From NCBI GenBank assembly GCA_002439555.1, contig DJOC01000090.1, positions 1-11,919 of the forward strand: 11,919 nucleotides of DNA, in the 5' to 3' direction. The translations under genes were made by a program, and so were the position numbers. The first letter of the stretch is position 1. The number at the start of each line of letters is the position of its first letter. Positions 1 to 5,648 of the stretch are shown here, piece after piece. The notes beneath the pieces were generated by a model. That model had not been told where the DNA came from and did no database searches. It saw only the letters and a list, made by a program, of their open reading frames with translations. Source of the DNA: Caryophanales bacterium UBA6448 (GTDB lineage: Bacteria; Bacillota_I; Bacilli_A; RF39; UBA660).

Positions 1-243
1 TTTGCAAAATATGATTTAAACAAAATAAAAGAGAATACATGGTATGAAGTTGAAGGTGTCTTTGATACAGTTAAGGATAATGATGGGTATAAAGCTCTCG
101 TTATTAATGTAATAAATATTAAAGAAATAGATGGAAGTAAAGAAGAGCAGTATGCTTATCCTTGTTATTCTTATGATGATGGAAGTTGTTCTGCCTTAAA
201 CAATTATGATTTTGGAGAAAATAAATATGATATTCAAAATTAA
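1..243 (+). CDS. C-terminal part of a TIGR03943/YcgQ-like family protein (5' truncated by the window)
   Basis: The open frame runs from the first base to TAA at 241-243 and gives 80 residues; the start lies outside the window. The pattern WYEVEGVF, then a short charged loop, then ALVINVINIKEID, then a Tyr/Pro-containing tail (YAYPC) resembles the C-terminal beta domain of the TIGR03943/DUF1980 family (Bacillus YcgQ-like). In that family the end reads roughly W-x-x-V-x-G, a strand ending in V-x-x-I, and PYVYP. Those proteins are membrane-anchored and usually sit next to a YcgR-like permease, but the neighbour is not visible here. The tail of about 25 residues after YAYPC is rich in Tyr, Asp and Asn and is not recognised. 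A strong terminator follows 17 bp downstream, so this is the last gene of its operon. The family call is from memory of the motif and is moderate at best; a generic secreted or OB-fold protein is the alternative. Confidence 0.55.
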   Translation, partial: FAKYDLNKIKENTWYEVEGVFDTVKDNDGYKALVINVINIKEIDGSKEEQYAYPCYSYDDGSCSALNNYDFGENKYDIQN

Positions 244-260
244 CATTTAAATAATTATGT

Positions 261-292
261 GGTATTACTTTCTAAAAAAGTGATACCTTTTT
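261..292 (+). terminator. Rho-independent terminator of the upstream gene
   Basis: An 11-bp stem (261-271 with 277-287, one G-U pair) closes a 5-nt loop and is followed directly by TTTTT at 288-292. It lies 17 bp after the stop of the truncated first gene. Confidence 0.9.
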
Positions 293-310
293 AAATTTAT
301 AATTAGGTAA

Positions 311-370
311 GTTGCAATAATAAATGAAAATGTTTTAAAAGCAAATTTATGGGATTTATTTAAGAGATAA
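311..370 (+). pseudogene. Possible C-terminal gene remnant
   Basis: A frame of 19 codons ends at TAA 368-370 and reads as plausible protein tail (ending LKANLWDLFKR), followed 21 bp later by a terminator hairpin. There is no start codon or SD, and an in-frame TAA sits just upstream at 308-310. It looks like the leftover 3' end of a gene whose body has been lost. It is too short to identify, and chance coding is possible. Confidence 0.25.
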
Positions 371-391
371 AATATAATTTAGTATGAAATT

Positions 392-411
392 AATACCTTT
401 ATGGTATTTTT
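392..411 (+). terminator. Short hairpin terminator, left copy of a duplicated sequence
   Basis: AATACC (392-397) pairs with GGTATT (403-408) around TTTAT and is followed by T's to 411. The surrounding 25 bp (387-411) recur at 1401-1425 with one mismatch. The stem is only 6 bp, so termination may be weak. Confidence 0.6.
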
Positions 412-475
412 GGTGAGAAAAAATTATAGATGCATAATGTAACTTTTAAGCAATATAATAATAGTAATGTACTAG

Positions 476-504
476 TTGACTTTTATAGAAGTTTATAGTA
501 TATT
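476..504 (+). promoter_or_regulatory. Sigma-A-type promoter of the ToxI antitoxin RNA
   Basis: TTGACT (476-481) and TATATT (499-504) are separated by the ideal 17 bp. Transcription would start near 511, just ahead of the antitoxin repeat. This is the only strong promoter in the toxin-antitoxin region. It fits the known ToxIN plan, in which one promoter drives the antitoxin RNA and read-through of a terminator gives the toxin mRNA. Confidence 0.75.
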
Positions 505-510
505 AAAGTT

Positions 511-600
511 GCATTTGAAAAAGTGTAATAAAAAAAGCGGTGATCCCGACCATAACAGGGAACTAAAAAAGGAAACTAGAGAGCTTACTCTAGTTTTATT
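511..600 (+). ncRNA. toxI: ToxI-like type III antitoxin RNA with a single complete repeat
   Basis: The predicted transcript from about 511 ends at a terminator near 596-600. It holds one 34-nt unit at 531-564, starting AAAAAAG; a second AAAAAAG starts at 565 but the copy stops there because the terminator begins. Within the unit, GGT (539-541) can pair with ACC (549-551). The loop bases TCCC (544-547) can pair with GGGA (558-561), which gives an H-type pseudoknot. This is the known fold of ToxI antitoxins, and the GGTGAT...ACC core resembles the Pectobacterium ToxI repeat as I remember it. In the family each unit binds and inhibits one toxin, and the toxin cuts the precursor in the A-rich junctions; here A-rich junctions flank one unit. 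Known loci usually carry about 2-6 repeats, so this one is minimal. The position, directly before a toxN-like frame, supports the call. Confidence 0.75.
573..600 (+). terminator. Terminator between toxI and toxN
   Basis: AAACTAGAG (573-581) pairs perfectly with CTCTAGTTT (588-596) around AGCTTA, and is followed by a T-rich stretch. In type III systems a terminator at this place limits toxin mRNA relative to antitoxin RNA. Confidence 0.9.
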
Positions 601-638
601 TTATAATTTTATATAAATGGAATATGGGGGGATTGGCA

Positions 639-1137
639 ATGAAAAATGAATTATATTTAGTTAGATTGGATTCAAAATATTGTAATTATTTACGCAAATT
701 TGATAATAAAGCACCCTATAATTATAAAGAAAAGGAATTACGACCATTCATTGGAGTGCTATTTACAATTGAAAATTGTATGTATTTTGCTCCTTTATCT
801 AGTCCAAAGCCAAAGCATTTAAACTTAAAGCAAAACTTGATTTTCTTAAGATAGATAGCGGAAAACTTGGTGCAATAAATTTTAATAATATGCTTCCTGT
901 AACTGAAAAGAATATAATTAAAATAGATTTAAACAAAGATTGTTTAACTAAATCAGAAGCAAAATATACTTTATTATTAGAAAAACAGTTAAGATGGTTA
1001 AATCGTAATAGTGAAAAAATATTTGGCCGCTCAAAAAAAATTATATGATAAATATTTAGACGGATCTCTTGATAAATCTATATATAAAAGATGCTGTAAC
1101 TGAGGAAAAGTGTAAATTATATAATAAGAGTAAGTAA
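639..1137 (+). pseudogene. toxN: toxN-like type III toxin endoribonuclease, disrupted by three frameshifts
   Basis: ToxN/AbiQ proteins are RNases held inactive by ToxI RNA and act in toxin-antitoxin stability and phage abortive infection. The frame starts at ATG 639 behind a G-rich SD (626-631) and reads DSKYCNYLRKFD, then RPFIGVLF, then FAPLSSPK (residues 50-57; the S-S-P-K matches the catalytic T-S-x-K segment of ToxN). It stops at 852-854. The homologous sequence continues in the -1 frame from about 836 (KLDFLKIDSGKLGAINFNNM and on to LEKQLRWLNRN), stopping at 1046. It then shifts to a third frame from about 1041 (LYDKYLDGSLDKSIYK) and to a fourth from about 1087 (DAVTEEKCKLYNKSK), ending at TAA 1135-1137. 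The repaired protein would be about 166 residues, close to full ToxN length. The indels fall in A-runs at 832-835, 1033-1040 and about 1085-1089. Real decay is more likely than sequencing error, because the much larger genes downstream are intact. An upstream in-frame ATG at 624 overlaps the SD and is less likely. Confidence 0.85.
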
Positions 1138-1252
1138 TATAAAACCTTTATAAGTATTTTTTTATAAAAATAACCGGCAAAAATAATAGGCAAATTACAA
1201 AGCTTATGATAAAATTTATTTTATAAAAATAAATTATGAGGGAAATGTAATT

Positions 1253-1401
1253 ATGGACATAAATGAAATATATCAAAAAGAAAAAGTAATTAATTCTTAT
1301 TTTAGAAAAACGATGTTATGGAAATTAGAGTAAGAGATTATTCATATGACTATTTCTTAAGCGGATTTAATTATGAAAGTGAAGTTAGATACGAAGAATA
1401 A
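1253..1401 (+). pseudogene. Small frameshifted ORF of unknown function
   Basis: ATG 1253 follows a GAGGGAAA SD (about 1238-1245). The first frame (MDINEIYQKEKVINSYFRK) stops at 1331-1333. One base missing from the A-run at 1306-1310 would join it to a second frame that reads VMEIRVRDYSYDYFLSGFNY and ends EVRYEE, with TAA at 1399-1401. The repaired product is about 49 residues, acidic and rich in Tyr, with no membrane segment or Cys. I do not recognise the family. A terminator hairpin follows 4 bp after the stop, so the right end looks like a true gene end. It may be the remains of a longer gene or a small protein of the accessory island. Confidence 0.4.
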
Positions 1402-1405
1402 AATT

Positions 1406-1428
1406 AATACCTTTTTGGTATTTTTTTT
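1406..1428 (+). terminator. Hairpin terminator, right copy of the duplicated sequence
   Basis: AATACC (1406-1411) pairs with GGTATT (1417-1422) around TTTTT, with T's running to 1428. The 25 bp at 1401-1425 match 387-411 except for one base. It isolates the response regulator operon from the island upstream. Confidence 0.75.
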
Positions 1429-1433
1429 AATAC

Positions 1434-1466
1434 TTTAAGCTATATTTCAGTTATGAATAGTATTTT
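1434..1466 (+). promoter_or_regulatory. Predicted response-regulator operator and promoter before the two-component genes
   Basis: TTTAAG (1434-1439) and TTTCAG (1445-1450) form an 11-bp-period direct repeat. A -10-like TATTTT (1461-1466) begins 10 bp after the second half-site. Perfect TTTCAG copies occur with the same spacing before the thioredoxin-like gene and the ABC operon. Tandem repeats with 11-bp period ending 10 bp before the -10 are the classic layout of OmpR/PhoB-type activator sites. Autoregulation is inferred. Confidence 0.6.
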
Positions 1467-1471
1467 AATTT

Positions 1472-2182
1472 TTGGTGGTGGTAATTATAAAAATACTAGT
1501 TATCGAGGATGAATATAATTTAGCAGATGCAGTAGCAAGTATGTTAAAAAATCAAAAATATACGGTTGAAATAAAAACTGATGGTCAAAGTGGTTACGAT
1601 GAAGCATTAACTGATACTTATGATTTAATAATACTTGATGTAATGCTTCCATATAAAGATGGTTTTGAAATTTTGAATGATTTAAAGAAAAATAAAATTA
1701 CCTCTAAAATATTAATGCTTACCGCTAAAAGTAATATCGAAGATAAAATGAACGGATTCAATGGTGGTGCAGATGATTACTTAACAAAACCATTTCATAT
1801 GGAAGAATTAGTTGCGAGAGTAAATATTCAATTAAGAAAAAATAAAATATGTGACAATAAAATAATTAAATTAGGAGATATAGTTCTTAATATCCAAAAT
1901 ATGGATTTAATAAATGAAAAAAATAATCACAAAGTTAAAATTATAGGTAAGGAGTTTCAACTATTAGAACTTCTTATGAATAATCCTAATCAAATAATGG
2001 AAAAAGAACAGTTATTTGTAAAAATTTGGGGTTATGATAGTGAATGTGATATTAATACTCTTGAGGCATATGTATCATTTATTAGAAAAAAATTAAAACT
2101 AATTAAGTCCATTATAAATTTAAAAGCTATTAGATATATTGGTTATATTCTGGAGGTAAAAGATGAAGAAATTGAGAAATAA
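1472..2182 (+). CDS. OmpR/PhoB-family response regulator
   Basis: Cytoplasmic DNA-binding response regulator, the partner of the kinase that follows. In the longest reading frame (236 residues) the receiver domain (about 7-125) has the acidic pair E12-D13, phospho-acceptor D56 in LIILDVMLP, switch T84 in LMLTA, and K106 in YLTKPF. The winged-helix DNA-binding domain (about 130-230) has GKEFQLLELL, the recognition-helix region LEAYVSFIRKKL and the wing RYIGYIL. It shares 20 bp with the kinase start, so the two are translationally coupled. The start is unclear. Family members begin M-K-I-L-V-I-E-D-E, and at the matching place (1487-1489) there is ATA instead of ATG, 5 bp after GGTGGTGG. Upstream TTG (1472) or GTG (1475, 1478) codons are in frame but lack a good SD; 1472 is the longest option. 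Its likely targets are the three TTTMAG-N5-TTTCAG sites in this window. Confidence 0.95.
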   Translation: MVVVIIKILVIEDEYNLADAVASMLKNQKYTVEIKTDGQSGYDEALTDTYDLIILDVMLPYKDGFEILNDLKKNKITSKILMLTAKSNIEDKMNGFNGGADDYLTKPFHMEELVARVNIQLRKNKICDNKIIKLGDIVLNIQNMDLINEKNNHKVKIIGKEFQLLELLMNNPNQIMEKEQLFVKIWGYDSECDINTLEAYVSFIRKKLKLIKSIINLKAIRYIGYILEVKDEEIEK

Positions 2183-3386
2183 AGTTTTCTTTATAATTTT
2201 TTCTATATTAACAATTTTTATCTCTTTTATTATAATCGGGGGTATTATTAAAAATTATTATGAGAAAAAAAATTCAATTTTCGAAATATTAACAACAATT
2301 CCTAGTAATTTAGATAGAAATAGTAATGAAGAATTTTCAAGTAATGAAAAATTGCCCAATCAAAATATCAGAAAAATATATTTAGATTTTTCTATATATT
2401 CTATAGTTCTTGATGAAAATGGAAATTTTAAGTCAATTATCAATCATACAGATAATGAGAAATATGATGAAAAAAATGTTAAAAAAATTGCTGAAAATAT
2501 AATTAAAAATCACACTAAAAATTTAAGTATAGGCAATCTTTATACAGAAAAATATGCTTATGTTTTTACAATGAATAATACACTAATTTTAATGGACAAT
2601 ACTGGTGTCAATAATTCTTTATTAAGACAATTAATTTTTAGTATAATTATTTTAATTATTTGTGAAATAATTATTTTCTTAATTTCGTATTTATTAACGA
2701 AATGGATTATTAAGCCTGTACAAGAATCTTTTGAAAAACAAAAAGTTTTTGTTGAGGATGCCTCTCACGAACTTAAAACTCCTTTGTCAATTATAACTGC
2801 AAGTGCCGATGCATATTTTAATGATAAAAATGATAAATGGGTTTATAATATGAAAAATGAATCTGAAAGAATGATAAAACTTGTTACTGAATTACTTGAT
2901 TTAGCAAGTACAGAAAGAAAAAATAATTTACTGATGCTAAATAGTAATTTATCAGAAACTGTCGAAAGTTGTATTTTAACTTTTGAAAGTATGTTTTATG
3001 ATAAATATATAAATCTTAAATACGATATTAAACCGGAAATATATTTTTTTTATAATGAAGATTTGATGATTGAGTTATGTAGCATTCTTATAGATAATGC
3101 AATTAAATATTGTAATGAGTGTGGTAATGTTTACATTAATTTTTATAAGCAAAATAAGCAAATATTTTTTGTTATTAAAAATACTGGTATGGCAATCGAT
3201 GAAAAAGATGAGAAAAAAATATTTGAAAGGTTTTATAAAATAGATAAATCTAGAAATCGAAATAATAATAATTATGGGCTTGGACTTGCAATTGCTAAAA
3301 ATATTGTTTTAACACATAAAGGTACGATAGCTGCCCATTCAGAAAATGGATATACAACATTTACAGTAATATTTAATAAAAAATAA
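2163..3386 (+). CDS. Membrane sensor histidine kinase
   Basis: Autophosphorylating kinase that would pass phosphate to D56 of the overlapping response regulator. Residues 7-29 form the first membrane segment, 30-154 a predicted extracellular sensor region rich in Asn and Lys, and 155-178 the second membrane segment. The dimerisation box has H202 in DASHELKTPLS. The ATPase part shows the N box (N313 in ILIDNAIKYC), a G1 box written NTGMAI (341-346, Asn in place of the usual first Asp), an F box FERFYK (355-360) and the G2 box GLGLA (373-377). A normal HAMP domain is not evident: only about 15 residues separate the membrane segment from the H box region. Start ATG 2163 is supported by GGAGGT 7 bp upstream. 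The G1 substitution is seen in some Gram-positive kinases and need not inactivate. The signal sensed is unknown; the linked ABC operon suggests an envelope or export cue. Confidence 0.95.
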   Translation: MKKLRNKVFFIIFSILTIFISFIIIGGIIKNYYEKKNSIFEILTTIPSNLDRNSNEEFSSNEKLPNQNIRKIYLDFSIYSIVLDENGNFKSIINHTDNEKYDEKNVKKIAENIIKNHTKNLSIGNLYTEKYAYVFTMNNTLILMDNTGVNNSLLRQLIFSIIILIICEIIIFLISYLLTKWIIKPVQESFEKQKVFVEDASHELKTPLSIITASADAYFNDKNDKWVYNMKNESERMIKLVTELLDLASTERKNNLLMLNSNLSETVESCILTFESMFYDKYINLKYDIKPEIYFFYNEDLMIELCSILIDNAIKYCNECGNVYINFYKQNKQIFFVIKNTGMAIDEKDEKKIFERFYKIDKSRNRNNNNYGLGLAIAKNIVLTHKGTIAAHSENGYTTFTVIFNKK

Positions 3387-3388
3387 AG

Positions 3389-3421
3389 TTTCAGTTATGT
3401 TTCAGGTTATTTAGTTATTAT
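3389..3421 (+). promoter_or_regulatory. Predicted response-regulator operator and promoter before the thioredoxin-like gene
   Basis: Two perfect TTTCAG half-sites (3389-3394 and 3400-3405) lie 11 bp apart. A -10-like TATTAT (3416-3421) starts 10 bp after the second, with no clear -35, as expected for an activator-dependent promoter. Confidence 0.65.
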
Positions 3422-3443
3422 GCTCCTGTAAAGGAGGTGAAAT

Positions 3444-3683
3444 ATGCATATAAAGATTATTGGAAAAAATTCTAGTAATAGAATAAAATTATTGAAAAAC
3501 ATAAATAAAGTGCAAAAAGAACTTAATGATTTTTTGGATATTGAGATCTTAGAGGATGATAAAACTATTAAACAATATCAAAATATTCCAATGCCAATTT
3601 TTATGATAAATGATAAAATAATTAGCAATGGAAAAATATTGACTGACCGAGAAATAAAGCATTTTATAAAAAATTTTGCATAA
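3444..3683 (+). CDS. Thioredoxin-fold small protein without active-site cysteines
   Basis: A 79-residue protein that matches the redox-active disulfide protein 2 / Thioredoxin_3 family in length and layout. It has a first strand IKIIG, a helix LLKNINKVQKEL, strand DIEILED, YQNIPMPIFMIND around the cis-proline (the family has TPALVIDG), and a last segment IISNGKILTDREIKHFI. The family's G-C-x-x-C motif is replaced by Lys, Asn, Ser and Arg (residues 8-13, KNSSNR), and the protein contains no Cys at all. Disulfide chemistry is therefore excluded, and a binding or regulatory role is the likelier remaining function (inference). The start ATG 3444 has an excellent SD, AAAGGAGGTG. It stands alone between the kinase and the ABC operon with its own predicted regulator site, so it should respond to the same signal. 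No signal peptide is visible, so it is probably cytoplasmic. Confidence 0.8.
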   Translation: MHIKIIGKNSSNRIKLLKNINKVQKELNDFLDIEILEDDKTIKQYQNIPMPIFMINDKIISNGKILTDREIKHFIKNFA

Positions 3684-3690
3684 ATAATAG

Positions 3691-3716
3691 GTAGGTATCA
3701 TATGATATCTACTTTT
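3691..3716 (+). terminator. Near-palindromic hairpin after the thioredoxin-like gene
   Basis: GTAGGTATC (3691-3699) pairs with GATATCTAC (3704-3712), one G-U, around ATAT, and is followed by TTTT (3713-3716). The T-tract is short and overlaps the first half-site of the next operator. It may work as a weak terminator or as part of the control region. Confidence 0.5.
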
Positions 3717-3746
3717 CAGTTATATTTCAGTTTCGTTATTTAAATT
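3714..3746 (+). promoter_or_regulatory. Predicted response-regulator operator and promoter before the ABC operon
   Basis: Two perfect TTTCAG half-sites (3714-3719 and 3725-3730) with 11-bp period. The matching -10 position (3741-3746) reads TAAATT, and further A+T-rich alternatives lie just downstream. This is the third copy of the site in the window. Confidence 0.6.
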
Positions 3747-3779
3747 ATTTTTGATGTTAGAAAAGGAGGAATTTAACAT

Positions 3780-3848
3780 ATGAATGAAAAACTTTTAAAG
3801 GAGGTATTATATGATTTCAGTAAAAAATCTTACAAAATATTATGGTGA
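3780..3848 (+). CDS. 22-codon leader ORF overlapping the ABC ATPase start
   Basis: ATG 3780 follows a full AAAAGGAGGA SD (3761-3770) and encodes MNEKLLKEVLYDFSKKSYKI plus Leu-Trp before TGA 3846-3848. It runs out of frame across the ATPase start at 3811, and its codons AAG-GAG-GTA supply the ATPase SD. Ribosomes translating it must pass over that SD and start codon, so it could couple or tune ATPase translation. No homologue is recognised. It may also be a chance frame behind a relic SD. Confidence 0.4.
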   Translation: MNEKLLKEVLYDFSKKSYKILW

Positions 3849-4788
3849 TCATCTTGCTGTTGATAATATATCTTTTGATATAAGTCAAGGGCAGGTTTAT
3901 GGCTTTTTAGGACCAAATGGAGCAGGAAAATCTACAACAATGAATATTATCACTGGATTACTATCTCCGACTAATGGAAAAGTAATGATTGGTAAATATG
4001 ACATTTTTGAAAACCCTAATGAAGCCAAAAAATTGATTGGGTATTTACCTGAACAACCGCCATTATATTCTAATGAAACACCTATGGAATATTTAACATT
4101 TGTCGGTGAAGCAAAAGGGTTAAAAAATGAAGAACTTTATAAGAAAATTTCTGATGTTATCAATAAAACTGGAATTTATGAAGTAAGAAACAAAAGAATT
4201 TCCACATTGTCAAAAGGTTATAAACAAAGATTAGGAATTGCTCAAGCTTTACTCGGAAATCCCAAAGTAATTATTTTAGACGAACCAACCGTTGGACTAG
4301 ATCCTATACAAATAATTGAAATAAGAGAACTAATTAAAGAATTAGGTAAAACTCATACAGTTATTTTTTCTTCACATATATTGTCGGAAGTCCAAGCAAT
4401 TTGTGATCAAATAATTATGATAGCTAAAGGGAAACTAGTAGCTTTTGGTAAACCAGAGGAAATTCAAAAACAGCTTTTATCTTCGAATGAAATTGTCTTA
4501 ACTACCGATGCAACAATCGAAGAAATAAAAACATATTTAAAAGAAAATAAAGATATAACAAATATTAATAAAGAAGATGTTAAGTCAAAGTATAATATAA
4601 TTCATATAAAAACAAATTTGGAAAATATATATGATTTATCTTCATTAATTTTTTCTAAACTTGCAAAGAATAAAAAAATTATTTATGAAATGTCCGTAAA
4701 AAAAGGTACATTGGAAGATATTTTTATTGAGTTATCAGATGGTAACAATAATAAAATTGTTAACGAAAGTAAAGGTGATAATAAGTGA
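3811..4788 (+). CDS. ABC transporter ATP-binding protein, GldA-like
   Basis: Cytoplasmic ATPase (325 residues) that powers the membrane protein encoded next. It has Walker A GPNGAGKST (34-42), Q-loop Q82 in YLPEQPPLY, signature LSKGYKQRLGIAQAL (133-147), Walker B VIILDEPTVGLD (153-164) and H-loop H189 in SSHIL. A C-terminal extension of about 100 residues (from 220) resembles the DUF4162-type tail common in this subfamily. The gene order ATPase, ABC-2 permease, GldG-like, DUF4340 is the conserved Gld-type arrangement, first known from gliding motility in Bacteroidota but widespread in non-gliding bacteria, where the substrate is unknown. Start ATG 3811 has AAAGGAGGT 6 bp upstream. The stop TGA overlaps the permease GTG start. 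Confidence 0.95.
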   Translation: MISVKNLTKYYGDHLAVDNISFDISQGQVYGFLGPNGAGKSTTMNIITGLLSPTNGKVMIGKYDIFENPNEAKKLIGYLPEQPPLYSNETPMEYLTFVGEAKGLKNEELYKKISDVINKTGIYEVRNKRISTLSKGYKQRLGIAQALLGNPKVIILDEPTVGLDPIQIIEIRELIKELGKTHTVIFSSHILSEVQAICDQIIMIAKGKLVAFGKPEEIQKQLLSSNEIVLTTDATIEEIKTYLKENKDITNINKEDVKSKYNIIHIKTNLENIYDLSSLIFSKLAKNKKIIYEMSVKKGTLEDIFIELSDGNNNKIVNESKGDNK

Positions 4789-5648
4789 TAGCAGTTTTAA
4801 AACACGAATTAAGAAATTATTTTACTAATTTTACTGCATATATTTTTGGAGCATTTTTATTAGTTATAATTGGAGTTGGAGCAATGATTTATAATATCCA
4901 ATATTCAATAAGTAATTTTGAATATGTATTAAGCTTTAGTAGTATAATATTTGTGGTAATTATTCCACTTCTTACAATGAAAGTTATAGCGGAAGAAAGA
5001 AAACAAAAAACAGATCAACTTTTGTATTCTTTACCAATTTCTACAACAAAAATAGTTATTGGAAAATACTTAGCACTATTAATTATTTATTTAATTCCAT
5101 TTTGTATTATTTCTATTTATCCGTTAATTTTTTCTAAATATGGTGAAGTATATTTACTAACTTCATATTGTAGTTTAATAGCATTTTTCTTTGTTGGTGC
5201 TGCTTTAATTGCTCTTGGTGTATTTATTTCATCATTAACTGATAATCAAGGATTTGCTGCGGGAATCAGTGTTGCAACTATTCTATTTAATTATTTTAGT
5301 GTAAGGCTTGCTGAGTACGTATCTGCAACTGCAGTAGGCTCTGTTATTACAATACTAATTGCAATAATTTTGATTGGAATAATTATTCATTATATAACTA
5401 AAAATAATACTTTTGCATATGCAACATCATTTGGACTTTTAATTATAACAGGTGTATTATATTTAATTAATTCCTCATCCTTTGAGGGACTTGTACCGAA
5501 TATTATAAAAAAACTTTCCTTGTTTGAAAGATTAAATACATTTGTAAATGGTATGTTTGATTTAACCGCAATTGTTTTTTTCTTGTCAGTAGCATTTTTC
5601 TTTATCTTTTTAACAGTTCAATCTCTTGAGAAAAGGAGGTATAATTAA
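4785..5648 (+). CDS. ABC-2-type membrane permease, GldF-like
   Basis: Integral membrane subunit (287 residues) of the ABC system, partner of the ATPase upstream. It begins with a short cytoplasmic stretch LKHELRNYFTNFTAYIFG, which is typical of ABC-2 permeases. About six hydrophobic segments follow (roughly 15-40, 50-66, 98-122, 128-155, 160-205 as one or two, 210-230 and 255-280). The characteristic MKVIAEERKQKTDQLLYSLPIS loop lies between the second and third segments. The start is GTG 4785, which shares four bases (GTGA) with the ATPase stop, so translation is coupled. The stop overlaps the next start by one base (5648). The transported substrate cannot be deduced. Confidence 0.9.
   Translation: MIAVLKHELRNYFTNFTAYIFGAFLLVIIGVGAMIYNIQYSISNFEYVLSFSSIIFVVIIPLLTMKVIAEERKQKTDQLLYSLPISTTKIVIGKYLALLIIYLIPFCIISIYPLIFSKYGEVYLLTSYCSLIAFFFVGAALIALGVFISSLTDNQGFAAGISVATILFNYFSVRLAEYVSATAVGSVITILIAIILIGIIIHYITKNNTFAYATSFGLLIITGVLYLINSSSFEGLVPNIIKKLSLFERLNTFVNGMFDLTAIVFFLSVAFFFIFLTVQSLEKRRYN

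Noticed and set aside
511..600. Riboswitch or T-box before the 639 gene
   Set aside because: There is no specifier or known aptamer core. The pseudoknot unit flanked by A-runs and the toxN-like gene behind it explain the RNA better.
624..854. Start of the toxN frame at ATG 624
   Set aside because: This ATG overlaps the G-rich SD, which is correctly spaced for ATG 639; the family also starts near M-K-x-E/F.
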